Origin: Pegea sp. RAD2-039
Lineage: Eukaryota > Chordata > Thaliacea > Salpida > Salpidae
NCBI GenBank assembly: GCA_034620365.1
Contig: JAQGEQ010000380.1
Coordinates: forward strand, 2,914,001 to 2,978,000
Direction of reading: 5' to 3'
Length of the DNA: 64,000 nt
Made by a program: the position numbers and the translations under genes. The notes beneath the pieces were generated by a model. The model ran no database searches, was not told where the DNA came from, and was given only the letters and a program-made list of their open reading frames with translations. Below, in pieces: positions 50,938-62,559 of this stretch (position 1 is its first letter; every line of letters begins with the position of its first letter).

Positions 50938-51904
50938 TTACCAAAAGAAAATATACCAAATAGTCACAGAAGAAGGAATAAGTAAAGAAATTAGATCACA
51001 AAAAGCTTTTGAAGAGGCTGATTCTGCTTCTGACTGATAAAATGTTTCTGTAGAGTTTGCTGCTTTATTATTACAATTATCTGTTGATTTTAAAGAACTG
51101 AGTTTACTATTGAGGCTTTTAAGTAAATACTTGTTTTACCATTTAGTAGTTATTCTTAACAACATAGCAACAACAGTTTTTACTTTTAGTTAATTTATAA
51201 ATCAGTAACATTTAAATTATCGAACTTGTTATTAATAAAGTTGTGGCATAAAAAAACAGAATTTAATTATCTTAACTAATGGAAACATTTATTACTGTTT
51301 AATTTAGTAAATAGTATAAATTAAATGTTGTTTGACTAGTATGAAAATTTATCTTTATCAAAATATACAGATGATAACAAATATTTAAGCAAAGAAACTC
51401 TTTACTTGATTTGCAGTAGTAAGCACATGATTGGCCATATCGTTCCAATCTGCAACCAAACTCAGCCTTACTCCTTACGCATCCTCTTAAAAGAAATGTC
51501 TTGTTGAGCTTTGCCTCAGCTGAAAAATAAATATAAGTGAAATTTGAACTTTTTGAGAATAGGTTTCAGGTATAGACTTACTTCTAGAAATTACTGCACA
51601 ATAGTTTTGCTTTGCAGAACATTTTGTTAGAAAATTCGAACTAAGTTTTTCATTTTCGAAACAACTTTTATCAAGAAGAGAGTAACATTTGAAACAACTA
51701 AGAGCTGAAAGATGAATGTTATGATAATTACAAACATGTTAAGATAAATATTATACTAATTTGTTATTGTTTACCTATAAAGCTGTTTAGTTGATAAAAC
51801 TAATAGTAAGCTTTTAAAAATCTTTTACTTAATTTTGAATTATTCATAATACCTTCAACATGTATAAGCAATCCAAGAAGCAACAAACTAACAAAATGAT
51901 CCAT
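50938..51904 (-). CDS. Ly6/uPAR three-finger protein, GPI-anchored
   Basis: Four exons on the - strand, 51904-51853, 51704-51582, 51519-51406 and 51047-50938, join in phase to 399 nt (132 residues). Residues 1-17 (MDHFVSLLLLGLLIHVE) form a signal peptide. The mature chain begins LSCFKCYS, the LxCxxC opening of Ly6/uPAR domains, and continues with Cys at about 32, 46, 53, 72, 81, 90 and 94 in three-finger spacing (KCSAKQNYC, RGCVRS, SCAYYCKS). There is one N-glycosylation site (NKT). The last exon supplies a Ser/Ala-rich stretch and then a hydrophobic end (DLISLLIPSSVTIWYIFFW), as in a GPI-attachment signal. Such proteins sit on the outer cell surface and modulate receptors or channels. The usual final Cys-Asn pair is not evident at the exon 3/4 join, so that border could differ. 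Nearest named relatives are unknown. Confidence 0.85.
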
Positions 51905-54718
51905 ATTTCAAATTCTCAATTAACAACCGATCTAAGTGAGCAATTTATTGTTTAAATATAAATCATGATAGTACAAAGATATCGCAAAAAGCAAATTTAT
52001 AACGTTTAAACTGTACAATTATTGTACCTCAATTTCAAAAACAGCTTTTGGTTTCATTAATCAATTTTGTAGATTTATACATCATCTTTTAGTCATAATG
52101 TAATGTGTTCTTGATTGTAATTAAAAACATAATTGCAGCAAACCATTAGAGTGAAGATTTTCTGATTTGAATACTTTGTTAAACAAATACTTTTAAAATG
52201 TTGCATGAACAACTTAAATCTTTAATCCTTAGTCTTTTTTATCTAGATATACGAAACTTGTATCTCTGAAAAAGCTCTCAGAGCTTTAGAAATGTGTAGG
52301 ATCCAATAAAAACCAACAAACTTTGTGAAACTTACAGATTTAAGCTAATAATTTTATCGATTTAATTTCAGTCTCATAAGACTCAATTATGATGTAATTG
52401 TACAATTAAATAACTATCTAATAATAATAGTACGTATAAGTATACAATAATATAAATACTTTATTAGAGTCAGTTTATCTCAGAAAAGATTTTTTCACAA
52501 CTGAAATTGAAGATACAAAATGTCGTTAGAAAATGCTAACTAATTTTGTCAGAAAAGATTATGAAGCTTTGATTACTTGACAAGCTCCACATTTTAGTAC
52601 TTTATACAGATTTAAATAGAAAACCTCTTGAAGGTTGTTAGTGTGATCAATAATGTGATCGGTTTTAGATAAGAGCTAATATACCTTGAATAAAACAGTT
52701 TGGAAAAAAGGCCTCATTAGTGGATAGAAAATTTATTAAATGAGTTTCATTAATATTATACAAAAAACATATTTTGAGTAAATCAAAAAAACTAAACTAA
52801 AAGAACTATGAACAAAGTAAGTTAAAAAGCATCCTTTTATTTATAATAAAAAATAATAAGATTGACCATTAAATCTAGTAATGTAAACGCTTAACTGATA
52901 TGATTTTACTTTTACAGTTTAGTTAATGTTTTGTTTTTTGTCAGCTACAAATAACATTCTGCCTCTTATTAATAACATATTTAAATAAAAATACTTGTTA
53001 TGAGCATCATTAGTTATAATCATTATAAAACATTCTATAAGCTTCTTCCTCCAAAACATGCACTTCATCATATCATTATAAAACAACTCTGATTTATTGT
53101 AAACAAGAAAACATTTTAAGAAATTACGAATCGTATTATTAAGCTAAATCTATATTGCAAGCTATTTTTTAATTTTAATCAACTTTATTTGAGAGATTGC
53201 CAATAATATATGTATTATATAAGCTAACTGTGTGGCATTTCTTCTTTAGTTGTTAAAATTGTTTGATAAAAAGTTATTCTGTAGTTTATTAATTTTGAAC
53301 TTTTTAATTTCTTATAAATTAAATATAGTTGGATTAATTTTAACGAAATATTTCTTACAATGATAAATTTTAAAACTATTAACTTCTGAAATCTACTAAA
53401 ACAACAAGCAAGTAAAAGTAACTTAAACAGCACATAAAAACATTCATTAAAATAAAACCATAAAATAGCTGAGGTTGTAGTACTTATAAATAAATTAATC
53501 TTTTTACATTTGGTAAAACTACGAAAATATTTTTTGGCCAGTGTGAAACTTTCAAAAAGTTCTAACTAGTAATCAATTCGAGAAATAGGCTAAATACTAC
53601 CTTTATTAAAGCATTCAGTATAACAACATCATTTTGTAGATTTAGCAATTGTACATTAGATGCTAATTATTAAATAACTTAATAAACGACACCAAGTAAG
53701 CTGATATATAAAGATAGAATTTCTTAAAATCCTCGTACTTTTAAAACATTTCTATGAGGTTGATAGAGTTTGATTATAAACGATTTATTTTTTAATAAAT
53801 ATTTATTAGCAATCTACAGTTTCAAGAAAGAAGTAATATTGTGAAAGTTAGTCCTGATTACAAACTAGTTTTAAGGGTCATAAAAAACTAATTTTTTTGT
53901 TTTAAAAAGCATTAACCAAAAATTTGTTTAAATAATTGTTTGAATTTCATTTATATGTTTTTAATGATCTGCTATGTTATCAAACACTAACTCCTTATAA
54001 AGAGTTTACAATTTTTAATACTTAGTTTTAATTCAATATAAAATCTTGTGGGTTTTTGAAACATATGCTCGTTAGAGATCATATTTAGATAAAAACATTT
54101 AAATTAAATCAAAAAGTATGTAATATAAACTAAAGTGAAACAACAAAAGCCGCTTTCAAGTATATATCATCCTATAAAATATATACTTCAAAAACCAATG
54201 TAAGTAGCAAAATATTTTTCGAAAAGTTTAGTAATTAAATCGTGATAAGTTTTGTAAAGGAAAGAATTCGATATGACTCATATCACTGTTAGTAAGCTGA
54301 TGTAAGAACTCTTAGCTTGGAAAAAACACAAGCTAAACTTCATAAAACGTAGTTACTACTAAACAAATTTTAATTGATTTGGTAAAAAGATTGAAAATAA
54401 TTTTTTTTTTGAGGACTAGACGTCAAATTCGAAAAAAAAATCTTTGTGTTGAGCTTTGTATAATTGTGATAAAAACTTTATTGTACCTTATACAGAGTGT
54501 GGCATTTTAATTTAATCACATTTACAATAAATTAACAAATTCTGTAAAAGCTTGTTCTCTTATTAAAAAAGAACTCAAAACATATTCAATTTCTATGGGG
54601 ACAAAAGATAACTATTTAAAAAAGAAAATCTTTAGATTTGTTTTCTTTGAAAACAAACTCAATATAAAGCATTGGTTGAAGCAAACTGCCTCAATATCAT
54701 CTTGAGAGCTTGAATAAA
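51905..54718. other. AT-rich intergenic DNA with one exon-like block
   Basis: At 52,246-52,308 on the + strand, a strong acceptor (ctttttttatctag) is followed in phase 0 by IYETCISEKALRALEMCRIQ and a stop overlapped by AATAAA. This resembles a last coding exon, but no upstream exon could be matched in the 340 nt back to the divergent Ly6 gene. The rest is AT-rich with nothing recognised. Confidence 0.3.
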
Positions 54719-55417
54719 ATGTTGGATCTTCTATTCTTAAGTTTGCTATTAACAGCATTTGTTAAAGTTTGTTCTCGTTTGTTTTTTGATTAGTTAAAAA
54801 ATATTTCTTTAATATCGAAGTAGTTTTTGGTTGAAATTAAATCCAATTTGTTTTACAGTGTGAAGAATTCTGTGATGACAACAACTATTGCAAAGGTTTG
54901 TTTTTATTTATTTAAAAATGAATTGTTCAAAATGTATGATGTTCAACAAGAAAATTCGATCTAAAAATGTTTGTAGAAGGAGTATGTTGCTTTGGAGGAG
55001 AGTTTTGCTGTCATGAGCTTGATTGGCGTAAGTTTTTGTTAACAAGTTTCAAAATGAAAACTGTCTTATCTAGGGATTTGGGGTACTTTTGGTGTAGCTG
55101 GATTTGCTGTTTTATTATTCTTATTAAGCATTTGTAGCTTTGTGTGCTGTGGAAGAAGAGAACCTAGTAGATCAGGTTGTGAAATTAGTCAGGTGAGAAA
55201 AGCATTTTGGTATTTCTAACTTAATGTATTTTTAAAAGTTAAAATCTGTAAACTGATAGCTGGTTGTAGAATTAATTCTAGCGTAATCTGAGTTTAAAAT
55301 AGTTTAAAATAGAGGCGATAAAATAAGTATTTTATATTCCAGAAAGAAATACAAACTGGCTCTATCATTCCTCTTGAAGTTCACAAGACTGTGAAAACTA
55401 TTTACGGTCAGAAGTGA
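54719..55417 (+). CDS. VOPP1/WBP1-like cysteine-rich single-pass membrane protein
   Basis: Five exons, 54719-54766, 54859-54895, 54977-55027, 55074-55192 and 55343-55417, join in phase to 330 nt (109 residues). Residues 1-16 (MLDLLFLSLLLTAFVK) are a signal peptide. A short luminal domain follows with paired cysteines (CEEFCDDNNYCKEGVCC, FCCHELDW). Next is one membrane helix (GTFGVAGFAVLLFLLSICSF), then a juxtamembrane VCCGRR and a polar tail ending TIYGQK. Signal peptide, YC...CC...CC ectodomain, helix and Cys-basic border are the layout of the VOPP1/WBP1/Shisa-like group, which act in endosomal or ER trafficking through PPxY tails. Here the tail has no PPxY, and the protein is shorter than human VOPP1 (172 residues). 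Family placement is by pattern only. AATAAA is at 55,466. Confidence 0.78.
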
Positions 55418-56705
55418 GAACTAGAATTTCTGTTTCATAATTTCATGTGATAAAAATGAATCAAAAATAAATACAATATTCATTTCACTACATTTCCATG
55501 TTGTCGTGTACAGATTATCAAGTATAGGTAAAACAACCAACTAGTATTTTCAACAACAGTATACTTATAACTCTCTTTCTATAGAAAAATCTAATATCTA
55601 AGCATAAAAACAATATTATTTGTCATTCAAAGTATTTGTTATTATAAATTGCTTTTTCAAATTTAAGTTTTTTTGAACATTTTCTCTATTCTTTCATTCA
55701 ATATGTTTTATCTTTTTTTTAACACGTCAAATTATTAGTTTTAAAGTTTATTTCATAACAGAAAATGAAATAACTTCAATTTAAAAAAATATATATAGAC
55801 TTGCTTTGTTATCATTTTATTTGTTTACTTTAAAAGTGTGAAGCTTTAATAAGAGTTGACTAGTTCCTCATTTTTATCTTTACAAAACTTAGACACACAA
55901 TCAAAATATTTATGTAACTTTGAAAAGAAAGTCAAAAGTTTATATTCGAAGAATTATTTATTATACTTTAAAAAGAGGTAATTCCTGCTACTACTCTTTT
56001 AATAAATAAAACATCTTGAAGAATTTCTATAAAAACTGTATTATATGGATATGCTGGTAAACTATGAACTATTTCTAAAGACAAATTTTGATATCTTTTT
56101 GTCCGTATTTAAATTAATAAGTTTGATTTTTTAAATTGAATAGTTGGTTATTAAAAGTCAGTAGCCGTATAAGACACTAATTCATAAAATCATCTACAGG
56201 TTCTTATATTCTTTTAATTTGTAAAATTTAATTAAATAATGAATTCAATAAAACCAAATATAAAAGAAATTCCTTTTTCATAAAATAAGTAGAAATATAT
56301 TTCTGATATCTTTCTATGTTCACTACCGACTCATTCATACTTATATCGTTCATGACACCCAAAAGTAATAAATAGATAATTTGTCCAATTATTTAAAATA
56401 CTAATTTAAACGTTAGTTAGATAAACATTATCAATTTTAATAAACAATTTTTTTAATTATAATGTGAAAGAAAGATTTATTGCTTTTAAATAGAAATCAG
56501 TTTTAGAACCTAACGTTTATCGATGTTTCTGACAATTAAATGTTAAAAAGATCGACCTTAGTAGTTTTTATAAATGAGTTTTACTCATTTTAACAAAATA
56601 AAAAATAGTCTGTTTAACAAATCCATTGTTAAAATGTACTTAAAACTACAAGTGCAATATTTTAATAACAGCTTTTAAAGTTGAGTAAGAACAATTACAC
56701 TTTCT
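55418..56705. other. AT-rich intergenic DNA
   Basis: Contains the polyadenylation signal of the VOPP1-like gene (55,466-55,471). Nothing else recognised up to the LINE tail. Confidence 0.55.
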
Positions 56706-59700
56706 TTTATTTATTTATTTATTTATTACAATAAATGTGAAGGAGGGTGCCTAAAAAGAGCACCTCTCGCTAACACACATTCTCACAAATTAGATCTATT
56801 TGACGTGTAAACGAAAAAGCATATGACAGTGAAGAATTGCACAGAATCATAGTATTGTAAAAGAGAAAAATTCACAGTTTAGAAATGGCAATGTTGGCGA
56901 TATTATAACAATTCAGCTTTTTCTTGAACAGCATAAGTGATTTTGACATGACAATCTCTGATGGCAGATTGTTCCATGTACTGATTGTGCGGTATGAGAA
57001 AAAACTTAATCTGGTTAACGTAGCTGGTGGAGTGGGCTTATTAAGATGTAATTTACGTCTTCTAAGTTGATATAACTTGAGGGAGGGACTAATGGAGAAA
57101 AAGTCATCAAACTGAAGATCAATTAGGTTGTGAATAATTTTAAAAATCAGAATAAGGTCGTATTTGATTCTTCGGATTTCCAAAGTATCTAGATTGAAGA
57201 AGCTGAGACGATGGTTATAACTCTCGTATTTGATATTAAGTTTCCTGCAAACCAATCTCGTAAATGTTGCCTGAACAGATTCGATTTTTCTGATATCACC
57301 AACTTGATATGGCATCCATGCACTGATATTGTATTCAAGAATAGGGCGTATGTACAGTTTGAAAAGGTTGACGAAAAACCATGGATCTTTAGAATTAAAA
57401 GTCTTTATGATGAGGTGGACAAGCTTGATAGATTTTCCAAAGATTCTGGAAACATAACTGTGCCATTTGAAGTCAGATGTCAGAGTAATGCCGAGGTCTA
57501 TGACTGAGGATACTCGTTCAAGAATGGATCCATTGATGTAGTATTGGTTGCTGAAGTTGGCCGCTGGCTTACGGGAGAATGTTATAACTTCAGACTTTGT
57601 TGGCTGGATTTTAAGTTGCCAATTCGCAGACCAGTTTTCTACAATGTTCAGTGCAGTTTGGAGTTTTGAGTGAGAACCAGATAATAGCTTGATGTCATCT
57701 GCATACACAAACACACTGACATTGTCTACTGTTATTAGTCTTCTGATGAGGTCTTCAATGAAAATCAAAAAGAGAAGTGGACCCAGAACGGAACCCTGAG
57801 GAACGCCGCTGGTGACTTTACTAGGAGTAGATAAAGATCTTTCTACACGGGTTCGTTGGGTTCTACCTGATAAGAAATCTTCAATCCATTTTAAGATAGA
57901 GTTGCTGATTTTTATGTTTTTCAATACAGTAATGAGCTTGTTGTGTGGAACAGAATCAAACGCTTTAGCAAAATCAAGGTATATGATGTCACATGGAGTA
58001 TTACTTTCGTAATGAGCTGTAAGCTCATTGAAAAAAGTGAGATGTTGAGTCAAAGAAGATCTTTGCTTAACAAAGCCATGCTGGGAATCAGATATTAGAT
58101 GATGCTCCGTCAAATGGCTAGTTATATGGTTGTGAATGATGTGTTCTTGAGTTCTGCAGATAACCGAAGTCAGCGAAACTGGTCTGTAGTTAAGTGCAGT
58201 GTTTCTAGGACCCTTCTTATAAATTGGAGTAATAATAGCATTCTTCCAAATTTGTGGAAGTCTTCCCCGCTTAAGAGTCATGTTAAAGAGTAGCGATAAG
58301 GGTAGCGCTAAAGAAGAAGTACTTTTTCTTAAAAACAAAGCTGGGATTTGATCTGGGGTGTTGGAAACTGTTGATTTTAGAGAAGAAATATCCTTAGATA
58401 CTATATCAACTGTTATGTCTAGATCTACCATCTCAGAGATATTTGAAAGGATATTGGAGTAGGAAATAGTAGGAGTATTGCCATCATCGGTTATAAAAAC
58501 CTGTTCAAATTGTTTGTTTAGCAATTCAGCTTTATTCTTTGGTTCCATCACCAGCTGATTGGCGTTATCAAGCAAGGGAGGTAGATGAGATCTCGCCTTA
58601 AGCTTGTGATTAATGAAGCCAAAAAACGTTTTCTTGCTAGGTGAAGATAAGATTGCACTTTCTTTTCCTAAATAGAGGCTATAAACTGATTTCTTGTAGA
58701 CTAGACAAAGATCTTTGTATAGAGGTTTGATGGAAGGATCTGCTTTAGTTTGTTTGTATAAGAGGTTTTTCAAATGCTGTAAATTCCTTAAATATCTTGG
58801 CAAGTGTGGTTTTTTGTTGACTCTATATAAAGGTATGAACTTTTTAATTGACTCATTAACAATGTTAGTAAACCTCGAGTAGATATCATTGATGTCTTCG
58901 GTAGAGTTGAAAACAGAAATCCAGTCAACACCTGATAAAAACTTGTTTATACTGTTATAATTTCCACGATAAAAGTTCCGTATGCTTGGAGTTTTAACGT
59001 TCGTAGAAAAAGTTTGTTGGAGCTTGAATTCAATCATGTTGTGATCGCATGTCAGAGCAAAAGGTTCATTTTGATCAACGTAGATAACGTTATCAGGTTT
59101 TCATGTGATGAGAAGATCCAAAGTATTACCACTAACTTGGGTTGGAAAAGTAACCATCTGAGATAGATTATTGGCATCAAGGAAGTTTACAAAGACATGA
59201 CTCAGATTGGCTAAATTAGTTTTGTCTCCATTCAAATTAAACATTTTTCCATTGAATGCTAAATTTGGGTTATTCCAATCAATTCTACTAAAATTAAAAT
59301 CCCCGAGAATATACATCTCAGGACAAACAAGGCTTTTCAGAACCTTCAATAAGGCCTTAATAGTAACCTCATCGTTAACTTTAGACGGTGGTAGGTAGGT
59401 ATATATAAAGCGGGAAAACTTAGACTTTGAGTAATGAAAATTGAAAGCAATAATCTCAAATCCTGGGCAATCAATGGTATTTATCTTAATTCTTGAAATC
59501 ATGGGTGCCAGTGATGTTTTATAGATTACACAAACACCGCCGCCTCTATCAAACAGTCTATCACAGCGCAAAGCACGAAAAAGATCACTGTCATCCAGAA
59601 AGGAGTCAGGATAAAAGGGTTTCAACCAAGTTTCGGTAATGAAAACAAATGTAAAATCTTGAGAAAGCAAAAGAGCTTTCAATTCGAAAATCTTGTTGAC

Positions 59701-59877
59701 AATTGACCGTGCGTTGAAAAACATACCTAATATAAAAGAAAAATTGTCTTTTTGACACTTGTAAGATTTGGTGGTAGTCTTCTGTGTACTGTTATCTTGG
59801 GCTGGAATAAATATGCAGATAAATAAACTTTTGTTAAAATATTTATTGTCTAGTACTTCATAGAAATTTACTACTAA
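56706..59877 (-). mobile_element. LINE of the CR1/L2/Jockey group, nearly full ORF2
   Basis: A - strand non-LTR retrotransposon. Its 3' end is a 3' UTR followed by an AAAT microsatellite tail (56,706-56,727), typical of CR1/L2-like elements. ORF2 encodes an apurinic-type endonuclease and a reverse transcriptase; the reading frame is open upstream of the first internal Met to about 59,877, where a stop bounds it. No ORF1 or 5' UTR was recognised, so the copy is probably 5'-truncated near the start of ORF2. Further fragments of the family lie at 39.5 kb and 46.7 kb. Confidence 0.93.
56872..59724 (-). pseudogene. LINE ORF2 (endonuclease + reverse transcriptase) with one nonsense codon
   Basis: Endonuclease motifs in order: FFNARSIVNK, ITETWL, RGGGVCVIY, YTYLPPS, LGDFNFSRIDW and LDLLIT. 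A TGA at 59,101-59,103 then interrupts the frame. The frame continues unchanged, giving a CDH version of the usual SDH endonuclease motif before the reverse transcriptase: QHGFVKQRSSLTQH, DIIYLDFAKAFDSVPHNKL, GVPQGSVLGPLLFLIFI and the catalytic YADD (VFVYADDIKLL). The C-terminal end is YNIANIAISKL. Apart from the one stop there is no frameshift over about 950 codons, so the copy is young or was recently active. TGA in place of an Arg CGA codon, by CpG decay, is a plausible cause. The stop separates endonuclease from reverse transcriptase, so this copy should not make a working protein. Confidence 0.95.
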
Positions 59878-60289
59878 TTAGAGTGACGTCAAATCAATTA
59901 ATGAATTACTTTAGAAAGAACAAAGTTACCAGCTTCGATCTTTTAAAAAGTGCTTTACAAAAATGTCTGATCTCTATTCTAGACAATTGGTAGTGTAAGG
60001 CGATTTAAATGAATAGTTTGTTAATGATAGATAGAATAACAAAATAGAAGTTAGCTGAAAAACATTTTTAATGAAGTAATTTTTGCTAAAATACTATAAA
60101 AAGTTTCAAATATTAAAATCTAATTTATTTTTACTTATTTAAATCAAGATAATAACTCCTTCTTCAGACAAAATAATTTCATCTTTTATTTCTATTATCA
60201 TGACATTCAGTTAATAAATCAAACACACAATTTTAGTAACCCTGATTAATATTTATCTTTTTACTTTTCTTCAATCTTCTATCGAGTAA
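59878..60289. other. AT-rich spacer
   Basis: Between the LINE and the small secreted-protein gene. Nothing recognised. Confidence 0.5.
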
Positions 60290-60977
60290 CTAAACAGAAG
60301 ATTTTAGTTCATCTGCAAAAATAAGTTAGAATAAATTGAGTGTGTTACCTGGATAAAACCACTTTCTTAGTTTGTTAAGAAATAAATTGAATTTATAACG
60401 AAAGATAAAAGCAATTATTGCTTACAGTAATTGGTATTCTAAAATTTCAAGGTAACTTCAATACATTCTTTTTAAACTTTCATAAGACACTCAAGATATT
60501 CCCAATATGTAAAACCAATTTACCACTTGCAAATTTTGCTGCCATATCTCGTAGTATAATTCGGGAATGAGTTGAACCTATTTCAGCCGACATATCTTGA
60601 AAAAAAGATTCTAGAAAATCCTTGCGAGTTTTAACTACATATTCCTGTAAGAATAAAAATCAAAATTAATTTGAAGTCTCAATTCAATGAATATTGTTTT
60701 TATTATTCATTAAACAAGATTTAAAGGTTTGCATAGAAAGAAAAATGAACTTACAGTGCCATTTTTGTAGTGATAATGATCATAAGTGTGAATAATAGTC
60801 TGTCTAAAAATATAAACAATTTGAAACAACGAGTGATTGAATCATACTTTTTCTAAGTTATTAAATATGCAGATAAGTTTAAGATTGAAAATCAATAGCT
60901 TACGTTTGATGTGAACACCCTTCCGTTGTAGAAATAAATACAACTGCTAACAAAAGAAAACACAATCTTCGGTTCAT
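60290..60977 (-). CDS. Small secreted protein, unknown family
   Basis: Exons 60977-60904, 60803-60755 and 60644-60524 join in phase on the - strand with good splice sites. A fourth, 60312-60290 (acceptor ttatttttgcag), completes an 88-residue protein ending DELKSSV. If the last intron is not removed, the frame instead ends at 60,480 with KLVLHIGNILSVL. Residues 1-20 (MNRRLCFLLLAVVFISTTEG) are a signal peptide. The mature chain starts CSHQTQ, is rich in His and Tyr (IHTYDHYHYKNGTEY, with one N-glycosylation site), then amphipathic (TRKDFLESFFQDMSAEIG, RIILRDMAAKFAS). Only one mature Cys is present, so any disulfide would be intermolecular. I do not recognise the family; a secreted peptide or small immune or hormone-like factor are guesses. 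The duplicated 430-bp segment begins about 50 bp upstream of its start codon. Confidence 0.7.
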
Positions 60978-61024
60978 ACTTTTTCAAAGTTAAAATAAAA
61001 ATATCTGTGAGTCAATTTAAAATG

Positions 61025-61456
61025 AAATCGAGCTTCTATAGTAATTTTTAGTTTCTAAGAATTTTTGACACTTCTTAAAATTAGTTTTTAGATATTAATA
61101 GAGTTTAAAAACAACTGAAGACTATCAGCCTTTTCTACTTGACTGGCTACTAAAAGCTGTGAGCATCTAATACATATACTAATAACTTCTGTTTAAATTC
61201 TTCAAACAATATTCTATATAACCAATTAAGAAGTAAAATCTGTCTTAATTGTTTATAGTATATTCGTTTTATAAGAATTAACCTAGCCTAATTTCAGGAG
61301 CTTTCATTGAAAGCTTTTCTATACATCTAACTAACAGATTTCAATATAACTTTCAACTTGCTAATTACCGTGTATGAAATATAGATTATTAATTTCTATT
61401 GTTTAGTAATAAAAACGCTAATTTATTGCTAATTAATACTTAGTTCAATTAGCAAA
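61025..61456 (+). repeat. Direct duplication, left copy
   Basis: This segment recurs in the same orientation at 63,303-63,732. After a more diverged first 60 bp the two copies are almost identical, with scattered substitutions and one or two short indels near the end. It contains no open frame or RNA gene that I recognise. The left copy lies directly upstream of the secreted-protein gene, so it may include that gene's promoter. It does not begin TG or end CA and lacks a polyadenylation signal in a sensible place, so it does not look like an LTR. Confidence 0.93.
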
Positions 61457-61468
61457 GTGTAATAAAAA

Positions 61469-61677
61469 TGACTTTTTATATAGAGATTTATTCAAATAAA
61501 TAAGGCGACTAACTCAGCGATAAATATATTAACGATACGTAATTTCCAGTAACAAGCCCTTGCCGAAGGACAGTCGTTCATACTATAGTCCATACTTATA
61601 TTCGTACTATAGTTGCATTCAACACATTTACGTTAGCGGTAAAATACTTTATTTTTTTACATTTCAAATATATCACA
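61469..61677 (-). repeat. Probable 3' LTR of the Ty3/gypsy relic
   Basis: It begins on the - strand with TG directly after a polypurine tract (gttagggagaa), the usual junction of the 3' LTR. It contains AATAAA about 30 nt in, and a CA lies about 210 nt later, next to the end of the left direct duplication. The far border is a guess (61,458 or 61,469), because no second LTR is left for comparison. Confidence 0.5.
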
Positions 61678-61853
61678 TTCTCCCTAACCAAATAATTGGG
61701 CCAAACAGTATAGATATATATAAATATCCACCATGGCTACACTGCGGACAGTGGCAATAGCTACGCATTCGGGAATATGGACAGATATAGCTACAGGCAC
61801 CACACAATTGACCAAAAACTGTCAGAGGCGGGCTCAACTCGAAAGAATATCCA

Positions 61854-62219
61854 TCAGTAGCTGGAAATTATATTACCGTCCCAATCGCTTTGGCAAAGAC
61901 ATGCAATACTGTCATGTTCTACATGCCCGGTGACAGGAGGGGTAACTGTAGACATATTCATATGGCCCTTGATGCCATTTTTAACAGCACTCTGTAGTAA
62001 CACCTTTTCCCAATCCTTGGCTGGTAGATCTCTGGACTTCAAAGCACATCTCACTGCCCTCCAAACTATTCCACTACCTTGTGGGTGGTAGGGAGTTGCC
62101 CTACTGCTTGAAATTCCTTTTCGTAATAGATAATACTTCAGTTGTCGAGAAATGAAAGCCGACCCCCAATCTGAATGGAAATGACTGCAAGTTCCAAACA
62201 GTAAGAACAATTTCTCCAA
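61854..62219 (-). pseudogene. Integrase core fragment of the Ty3/gypsy relic
   Basis: Contains LFLLFGTCSHFHSDWGSAF and GISSSRATPYHPQGSGIVWR, then RAVRCALKSRDLPAKDWEKV. These match the second half of the retroviral-type integrase core found in Ty3/gypsy elements of many invertebrates: HSD with the catalytic Asp, TPYHPQG, and a K..L..W..VL block. Between YHPQG and VWRAV the expected stretch holding the catalytic Glu is absent. After EKVL the sequence departs from the family, probably by frameshift. Upstream it is joined abruptly to RNase H coding sequence. Confidence 0.88.
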
Positions 62220-62230
62220 GCAGCTAATTA

Positions 62231-62404
62231 CCGTGTTTGATTGAGAGTAGCTGCTATCGCTACATCACTTGCATCACATTCAACTGTGAATGGTAAGGAT
62301 TCATCCATGACCTGTAACATTGACTTAGAAATATCCTTCTTAAGTTCTTCAAAATCCCGAATATTGCTTTCGCTCATAGGGAACGGATGAACGTTTCTCA
62401 GTAG
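62231..62404 (-). pseudogene. Reverse transcriptase/RNase H fragment of the Ty3/gypsy relic
   Basis: An open stretch on the - strand reads LLRNVHPFPMSESNIRDFEE and, after a short interval, SLPFTVECDASDVAIAATLN. This is the connection between reverse transcriptase and RNase H in Ty3/gypsy polymerases, with the first RNase H Asp in the D-A-S-D motif. The frame breaks right after TLNQ, where the integrase fragment begins about 10 bp later, so most of RNase H and the integrase N-terminus were lost by deletion. Confidence 0.85.
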
Positions 62405-62559
62405 TTAAATTTTATCAAAAAATTACAGATCCATCTGGAGTAATTCATATAATTCATATACTGCAGTTCGTTTATGGTCATTTTTGTGCCCCTGATGTAT
62501 CTAAGAACTGAGGGTGGTATGGGACTGTTCTACCAACGATTTGCATTCTGAATAAAAAA

